From Xanthomonas arboricola pv. populi (GTDB lineage Bacteria; Pseudomonadota; Gammaproteobacteria; Xanthomonadales; Xanthomonadaceae), in contig NZ_MDEB01000011.1 of the NCBI RefSeq assembly GCF_002939945.1, positions 1 through 64,000 on the forward strand: a stretch of DNA of 64,000 bases, given 5' to 3'. Shown piece after piece: positions 1-9,000 of the stretch (position 1 is the first letter of the stretch; each line of letters opens with the position of its first letter). The position numbers and the translations under genes are program-made. The notes under the pieces were generated by a model. That model saw only the letters and a list, made by a program, of their open reading frames with translations, made no database searches and was not told where the DNA came from.

Positions 1-3000
1 ATGTTGCCCTCCGCATCCATCGTGAAATACCGCAGCCGGTCATCGACCTTGCCACCCGGCGTGTTCTCGCGCACCGACAGCAGCTTGCCCCAGGCATCGT
101 AGGTGCTGGTGCTGTTGCTGGTCTTGAAGTCCTTGTGTGTGCTGGTACCGATGACCTGCTGGGTGAGGTAGGTCTCCGCGCCCTGGTAGGTGTAGCGGTA
201 GGTGTGGGTATAACCTTCTGGCGTGGTCATGCCACTGCCTTGCTCGTTGCGCACCAGCGAGTAGCGGTAGCCGCGCAGGCGGCCGGCGGCGTCGTAGCCG
301 GTGGCGGCGGTGCCGTCCTGGTAGTTGACCACGCTGAGCAGCTGCAGCCCTTCCAGGCCGTCGTCGGGCAGCGGCAGCGGGTTGCCGTCCTCGTCCACCG
401 GCTGATACACCCCGCCCATCGGGATGCCGTAGGCGGTCTGGCTGATCAGCCGGCCATCGGCATCGTAGCTGCTGACATCGATACGCTTGGCCGAGCCGTC
501 ATCGGCGTACTGGCGACGCTCCAGCAGGCGCCCGGAGGCGTCGTAGCGGCTGGTTTCCAGCAGGCGGGTGACGTTGTCGGGCAAGGTCTGCACGATGCGC
601 ACCACCCGGCCCTGGTCGTCATAGAACAACTGCTGGCGCTTGAGCACCCCGTTGTCGTAGGACTGGCGCAAGGTGACCTTGCCATCCTTGTCGTAGCTCT
701 GCAGCGAGCTGGTGTCGTCGTTGGCAATGACGATCCTGCCGGCCTGCAGTACGCCGTTGCTGACCGTGACGCGGTTTTCCTTGTCGTAGTCGAACCAGTA
801 CGCCTTGTCGACCGGCAGCTCCTTGATGCCGGGTTCGACCGGGGTATAGGTCCACTGGAAGTCGTCCACCCACAACGGGTTGCCGCCGGCGCCCTTGTTG
901 GCGCTCGCACCGATGGTCATGAAGGCCGCACCCGGCGGCACCGTGGCGGTGACCGAGGACTTGTGCCAGGCACCACCGGAGCCGCTGTCCACCACATTGC
1001 CCGAGGACCACGACGAGCCCAAGCCACCGGGCAACATGTTGCCGTCGGCGTCGTACCAGACGATCAATACCTGCGCAGAGGCATCGCCTGCGCTGGAGGC
1101 GCCCTGCTGCACCATCACGCTGGCGGTGACGCTCTTGCCCGGCACCACGGGCACGCGCTCCTGGTTGGTGATGGTCTTGGGGCCGCTATTAGAGCCATTG
1201 AATTGCGCGCTGAAGGTGCCGGTATAGGCATCGCCGCTAGGGCCTTCCTGGCCAATCGTCCATCCTTCGCCCAGGTCCCAGTTGGTGCTGCCCTGCTCCA
1301 TCCCGGCATTGATCGGGGCCGGGTTGGGGATGGGGCCGATAATCCATTGGAAATCGTCCATCCACAACGAGCTGGTATTGACGCGCTTGTTGGCGCTGCC
1401 GCCAATGGACATGGAGACTGCGCCCGGCGGGACGACGGCAGTTACCTCAGACTTGCCCCAATTGCCACCTGAGCCGCTTGTGATCAGGTTGCCCGCACTC
1501 CACGACTTGCCCTCGCCGCCTGGCAGCATGTTGCCAGCAGCGTCGTACCAGATCACCAGTACGCGCGCCGTGGCAGCGCCCGCGGCCGAAGCGCCCTGCT
1601 GGACCATGGCGCTGGCCGTAATCGTCTGACCCGCCGTTACTTCAACCCGCTTGTTATTGGTGATACTTTGCGGCCCCTTGTTGGAACCCTTGAACTCAGC
1701 ACCCCACGTGCCGGTGGTTGAGGCACCGCCTGCGCCCCGCTGGCTGATGACCCAACCTTCGCCTGACGTCCAGCCGCGATTGCCGTCCTCGAAGCTCGCA
1801 TTGGACGGCTGTTCACCCGCCGGGTTGAACGCGCTACCCATTTCGACCAGGCGGCGATTGCCCACGGCGTCATAGGAATAACGCACATCCAATAGACGGC
1901 GCTGCGCCAACAGGTCGTCCTGGATCACACGCTCGATGCGGTTGTGCGCGTCGTAACTGGTGCGTGTGGAGACGTGCAACAACTGGTTGTTGGCATCGTA
2001 GCTGGTGGTTTCTTCCAGCGTGCGGTTGCCGTTGGCGTCGTATTCGTAACGTGTTGTATTTATCCGGCGCTCCCCGGTGGCGGGATCGTACGAGGTGCTT
2101 GGTTCTTCGACGCGTGCAACAAGGCCGTCTGCGTTGTAGAAATAATTGCGCTGGCTTTCCACGTAATTGGGCGCCGGTGGTTCCGGCTCACCCGGCTCAC
2201 CGGGGAACTCGGGTTCCTGTTCCATCTGCGCAGAGCTACTTGCTGCCTTAAAGAACTCTCTTGGCCTATCGCTGATCGACACCGACAGTAGCTGACCGGA
2301 TTCCCGGTCGTAGGTGTAATCGTAGTCCAGACCACTCAGGTCATTGTGGTCAATGACGCGATTAAATGCGTCGTACTCCCAGGTCTTCTCATCGAAGTAG
2401 ACCTGCTGGCCATCACGATCAATCTTCCAGTCCGAGCCCTCTTCCCCGGTGTCACGATTGGCCCGTGCCAGCGCGTTGCGCTCTAGGATCTTATTACCAC
2501 GCAAGTCGTAGGCGTACTCCATCACCACGCCGGTAGCGCTCTCCGAACGGATCATTCGGCCCTGGCTGTCGTAGGAGGCCTTGGTCACCTTGCCGTTGCC
2601 GTCGATGCTGACCAGGCGATTGCCGTCCTGGTCCAGCACGTAGCGCTCCATCTCCTGCCAACTGCGTTGCCCATCGGCCTTGTTGCCGTTATCGGCCCAC
2701 ACCGAGACCACCCGACCTGCCGCATCCACCTGCTTGAGGGTCAGGGTGCCATCCGCGTCGGACGATAGCGTCTGGCGACCCAGCGCGTCGTAGCGATAAC
2801 GCGTGATGCCACCGCCGGCATCTTCTTCGCTCGTCATCCGGCCACGGATGTCGTATGTATAACGACGGCCATTGCCGTTGGCGTCGCGTGTACCGACCAG
2901 TTGGCCCACTGCGTCGTAGAACCAGCGCATCACCGGACGCTCGTAAGTCGTCACGCCGGCAGCCGACACCACCTTGACCTCCGGCGCCGTCTGCGAGATC

Positions 3001-6000
3001 AGCTGGTTGGCATCATTGTAGGCAAACAAGGTTTCATTGCCCTTGGCATCGATTACCCACGTCTGGTTGCCCCAGCGGTCATAGGCGTGCTGCGTGACTA
3101 CATTTGGAGATATCTCTCCGTTGCCCTCACCTAGCCGCGTGCGGGTGCGGACACGGCCAAGGCGGTCCAGCTCGAGCGAGGTTTCTACATAGCGGCCGCC
3201 CTGCGACTGCCAGCTGGAATCGCCAACATAATGTGACTCGGATATCTGACGATTGCCGGCATCGTAGCTAAAGCGTCGTTGCACACCATCTGCGTTCGAG
3301 TACGTAATATTGCCCCGATCGTCGTAACCGTATTCGATCGTGTAATCGAGTTCGGATGCAGCGAGGAAATCCTTGGCCACGATTTCGCCGAACGCGTTGT
3401 AGGCCGCCCGTTCGCTGGCCTCCACCACCGCGCCCATGCTTTCGCCACCAGCGAAGCTCTCGCGGAAAGACTGCTTGCTTAACTGGTGCCCGGTGTTGTC
3501 GTAGCTATAGCGCGTACTGAGCCAGGCCCAATCGCCAAGCTCGGCCGCCGCCTGCCAGGTGTAGTTAAACTTGCCGGTCTGGGACTGCGAGAAAGCCGCA
3601 TAGCTGATCTTGCGCCGCTCTTCCAATACGCGATCCGCGGCATCGAAGGTGCGGCTCAGCTCGTTGCCCAGTACATCGCGCTGCCAGACATTGCGCCCCT
3701 GCCAGTCATAGCGGAACGTCTGGGTGACCCAGCCCGCACCGTCGGCACCGCTGGACTGTTCGACCAGATTGCCGAATGCGTCGTAGCGCATGTTCGTCGT
3801 GGGAGTGACGGTTTGGTAAAGCTTGGCGTCGTCTATCCCGGAAAAGTCACCGCTCTCCAGCAAGCCCGTCGCGGCCGCGCTTACCACGGTACGGTCGCCT
3901 TCACGCGTGGCTACCATGCGACCGAGCGCATCGTAAGCCATGTTGACGGTCTGGCTGTTGATGCGCGACTGGGTCAGCCGACCCTCCGCATCGTAACTGT
4001 AGTTATTGCTAAGCTGGCCTACACTTGCGGTGCCGAGTCTGTCTTGCGCACGACGGGTCACCGTCTCAGAGGTTTTGCGTCCCAAGGCATCGTATACATA
4101 CGTGGTGCTGCGATCGCGTTCGGACGGATCAACGCCAGGCAAATCTTCAGGGTCGCCCTCGACGATCGGGTTGGCATATTCGATCTGCTTGGCAAGTTGA
4201 CCAGTCGCCGTGTACTCGTAGGTCGTGACATAGCCCTCCGGATCCGTCCGCCTCACTTCACGGCCATTTTCGTCGTAGACGTGGTACGTCATCGCATACG
4301 TGCCGTACCCGAGGTCGCTGTAGTTGCCCCAGGTATTACGTTCGAGCAGAACGGCTTCTTTTCTTAGATTTCCAAAAGCATCGTAATAAAATGTTGTGCG
4401 TGAAGTCGCGTTCCAGTTCAGATCTTCCTCAACTGGCTCCTGGGCCCAGGACGTGGCCTGCATCTCATCGGACGCTCTTGCCAGTGCTGGGGGACTCAGA
4501 GGCGGCATCGTGCCGACACTCGATTTACGGCCCGCACGATCGTAGAACGTATATACGGTCCGATCTTCGCTGGAATCCACCCACTGCAAATACCTGCTGA
4601 TGGTTTCCGGATTTTCGATAGGACGATCGGTCGATATGCCCGCAGCGTAGGCATGACGCGTCAGACGCGACTGCTCACCAAAAGCGTTGTAGGCGTAGCT
4701 GGTGACGTAACCTTCCGAATCCACTTCATAGGCCAGCTTCCCCTGGATGTCGTACGCCTTGTAGCTGTACCTGCCACGCACGTCCTTCTGCATGACCGCA
4801 TTGCCGAACGCGTCGTACGTGACCTCGACGGTAGCGTTCTCGCCGGATGCCACCAACTGACCAGCTGCATCCAAGCGGCCGGCGTCGGGGAAAATGATAC
4901 GGATTTGGTGACCGCGGTTGTCGTACTCGTAGCGCGTGACGCGCGGACGGCCGCCATCGGCATCCTCGATCATCGAAGTGACATTGCCCTGCCCGTCGTA
5001 GGTATAACGGGTGACGAGGCTGCGCTGCACGCTGGTCACGGTTCCGGATGTGTCAGCGGTTGCGACCGCGACGGATGGGCTGATTTGGGCCGTCTTATTG
5101 CCGGCAGCGTCGTAGGTGTAGTTCCAGACCGCACCATTGCGATCCTGGTGCCGAACCACGCGCCCTGCGCCGTCGTAACCGAAGAACTCGACCTTGCCCA
5201 AGCGATCTGCCTGAGAGATCACACGCCCGGCAGCATCGTAACGGAACGTTCCGCCTTGGTAATTGGTGGCATCGGCGACACTTGCCTCAACCTCGGCCAA
5301 TGTTGCGGGGGCGGTAGCCAGCAACGTTGCGTAGCTACGCTTGTCAATCACGCGCCCCATCGCATCGTATTTCTGCTCGGTGACCGCGCCACCTGCATCG
5401 ATCGCAAAACGCTGCCTGCCTGCAGCGTCGTAGTAATAGTCTCGACGGCGGATCAGGTTTTCCCTGGTTTCAGACGGACCAAGCTCTGCCAGCTCTCTTT
5501 CCAATCGCTGCCCGACATCGATCCAGGAATTTCCCAAGATCGGCTTACCGCCATCGCCCGGAGCCTGGATGCCCAGGCCATAAACAATTTCAGACGACAG
5601 CTCACCTGTCGCGGTATACGCATATGACTTTACCGAAAGCTTTCCATTGTCTCGATAACCAAAGCGATACTCGCTGATTGTCTGAAGCTCGTAAATGACC
5701 CGACCAGCCCCGTCGCGGATGTAGCCCACCTCGCGATAGCCATAATCTTGGTTGTTCGCTAGGTCGAGCTTCGACTCCGTGTAGTCTCCGCTTGTATCAT
5801 CCGCCTCATATTCACCGAGATCGAGCCGCTCGCGCACGCTTTTACTTATGCCTTGGCTCGTGTATTGATCAAGGTCTATTCTCTGGGAATAGTCTCTACG
5901 TCCGGAGAGCAGCCCGGATTGATTATAGAAAAATTCCGTAACCGCGCCAGAACCGTCCACGGTCGCCGCGATGGCTCCGCTGGCGTAGTACGCTTTCCAC

Positions 6001-9000
6001 TCGACGGCATCGCGCCCGTCCAGCTCCACCTCAAGGCTGTCTATGTTCGATTCACCGCTTTCGAGCGCCAGTCTCTTGGTGCTATCGATAGCGATTGGCC
6101 AAATATGCCGAGTCGTTTTGACCTGGCGCCCCTTGGCATCGTAGGTGTACGAAGTGGTCGCACCTGCGCCATCGACGTTGAACGCAACTTGGCCGTCTGC
6201 GTTGAACACCATGTATTGCTGCTGGTCCAGCGCATCGTTACGTACAACCAGCGCCTGTATCTGTGCGCTTGTCGCCTGCAGTGTCGTGCTGCTCAACGCG
6301 ATCGGCGCAACATGCGTCCGGGTGGCTACAATGCGGCCCGCCACATCGTAGCGGCTCTCGGTGACAGCGCCGACGCCATCAATCTGGAATCGCAACCGAT
6401 TGGCTTCGTCGTAGGTGTAGCGCGTCAGGCTGCTGCTGGCGTCCTGACGCGCAACGAGATTGCTGTTGGCATCGTAGGTATAGGTTGTCGTCAATGCGAG
6501 CTTGGTCGGGTCAACTACTTCCCTGACGCGCCTGCCGGCGGCGTCGTAGGTGTAGAGAGTAGTCCGCGCCGCGGTCGTGCCTGCGGCCTCGACGACGGAG
6601 ATCTGCCGGCCGAGTTCGTCCCACGCGTAGGTGGTCTTGATCGCAAGCCCGCCCGGATCGACTATCGACTCCAGCAATTGACCTGAGAGGTCGTAGCGGA
6701 AATCGGTAACCGTTCCCCTGGCATCCACCACGCGCAGCTGGCGCCCGAGCGCATCGTATGTATAACGGGTGGAAGGACTGCTTGCCAACACCTCGAAAGA
6801 GCCGGTTTCCGGATTGAAACCCCAATTCGGCCGGATGCTTGCGATCTGCCTACCGGCATCGTCGTAGACATAGTTGAAAACTTGCCCGGTTTCATCGCTG
6901 GAGATGAGTCGCCCGGCATCGTCATACTGGCGGTTCTTGTTGACCACGCCGTCTCTCCACGACACCAGCCTGCCGTTTGCGTCGTATCCGTAATTGGCAG
7001 GCTTGGCTCCTTCCACTTGCAGCAGCTCACCGAACTTGGTGTAACGCGATCGAGTCACCACACCCAATGCAGAGGTGGTCTGCACTTCCAGCTCCGTATC
7101 GTCGTAGCTGAAACGTGTGGTGTTTCCGGTTGCGTCGGTGATTTCCAGCGCGCGCGCGAATGCGTCATAACGGGTGGTCGTGGTCTCGTCGCGCCCTTCC
7201 ACACGGCGCGAAGTTTGAATGAGCCGTCCATTGTTGTCGTAGGCAAACGTGCTGACGCCCCCGCGTGCATCGGTCTGGCTGACCGCGCGCCCGAAAGCAT
7301 CGTAGCGAACGCTTTGCGTCAGATTGAGCCGTCGCGTCCCTGCGTCCTGCACGGTCTGCAACTGCAGGCCACGACGATCGTAGCTATAGGTCGTGACCAT
7401 GCCACGCGACGTGCCGGCGGCACGCTCCACTCGTTCGAGCTGGCCAAATATGTTATAGGCCTGCAGCGTACGAACGCCGAGCGTGTCGGTGGCAGTAATG
7501 ACCTGACCGTTTGCGTTGTAGGTAAATTGCTGGCGTGCGTCGTTTGCGGCAGTGAAAGACAAGGTACCGAGCGCGTCTTGCAGGCTCTGGCGGCTGTTGG
7601 GCACTGCCAGCTGCAGCCGGCCGACGTAACGAATCTGCTCGGTCTGGTCACCAAACGCGTTGTAACGCCATTCGGTGACTTCGGCCTGCGCATTCTTGAC
7701 GCCTTCTGCGCTGGACATACCCTGCGCGCTGTAGCGCAAGCGCCCTTCGGCATCATGGATGAACCAGGTCGCCACCCCATTGGGGTTGGTGCTGCGAATC
7801 ATGCGCCCCAACGCGTCGTACTCGTAATGCGTTGCGTAACGGGCAATCAATTCCTGGCGTTCCTGATCGGACTGCGCCTGAAGTAATTTTTCCGAGCCGA
7901 CGCCGTCGAGTTCGGCGGTCAGCTCTCCGAATGCATTGTAGAAACGGTTGTTTTCCCGCGTATTGACTGTTTCCCAGCCCCATTCGTCTGTACGCCGGTC
8001 TTCACTGACAGTGTGTGCCAGACGACCCGCCGCGTCGTACGTGTAACGCGTCACCAGGCCACTCGTGGAGATCTCTGTTTCCAGCTGACCCAGTCCATTG
8101 AACTGCCGGCGCTGCTGCCGGTAGGCGGATTCGTCTGCCACCGCAGCAACCTGCTGGCGAATGCTCGCCCAGTCGCCTTCGCGCGCCGATGCAGCAACTT
8201 GCTTGTAGTACGACAAGGTGGCACGGCTGTTGCCGGCCTCATCGAACACGTATTCGGTGACGTAGCCTTCCGGATCAAGCTGGCCGATCAGATTGCCGCG
8301 CCGGTCGTAGAACAGACGGGTGGTCTGGTCCGTGTCTGCCGCAGCTGGACGCAACTGCTGCAGCGTACCGGCCGTCCGCAGGGTTGACGTGGTCGCGGTT
8401 GCGTAGGCGGTGGTGCGGATCAGTCGCCCGGCCTTGTCGTAGCCTCGCTCGACCAGAAAGCCTTCTGCATCCAACGTCGCCGTCAGCAGGCCCGAAGCAT
8501 CGTAGAAATTGCGCGTGACCCGCGCGGTGGCCCCCGTCCCGATACTGGCGGTAACCAGGCGTCCCGCGCCATCGTAGGTGTAGCGGGTTACCAAACCCAC
8601 TGCACTGGTTTCGGTGAGCACGCGGCCAGCGTCGTCGTAGCTGCGACGGGTAACGCGGTCGTTGGCGCTGTCGAGCTGCAGCCCGATCTGCGACACCAGC
8701 GTCGGGACCACCTGGCCGTCGACCAGCCAACTGGAGGTTGTGACGCGATTGGCATACGCCGTGGTGGCGACCACCCGGTCCGCGCCATCGTAGCTGTAGC
8801 CGATGACGGTGCCGGTGGCATCGACCTGCGCCGCCAGCCGGCCCTTTTCGTCGTAGAACTGATAGACGCGTCCACCTAGTGCATCCTCGGATGCGCGCAG
8901 CAGGCCGGCGGCGTCATAGATGTAGCGTTGCGTGCGCGCGGCGCCGATGGCATACGGATCTTCCAACGCTGTCGTCGTCGTTCGCCCTGCGCTGTCGCGC

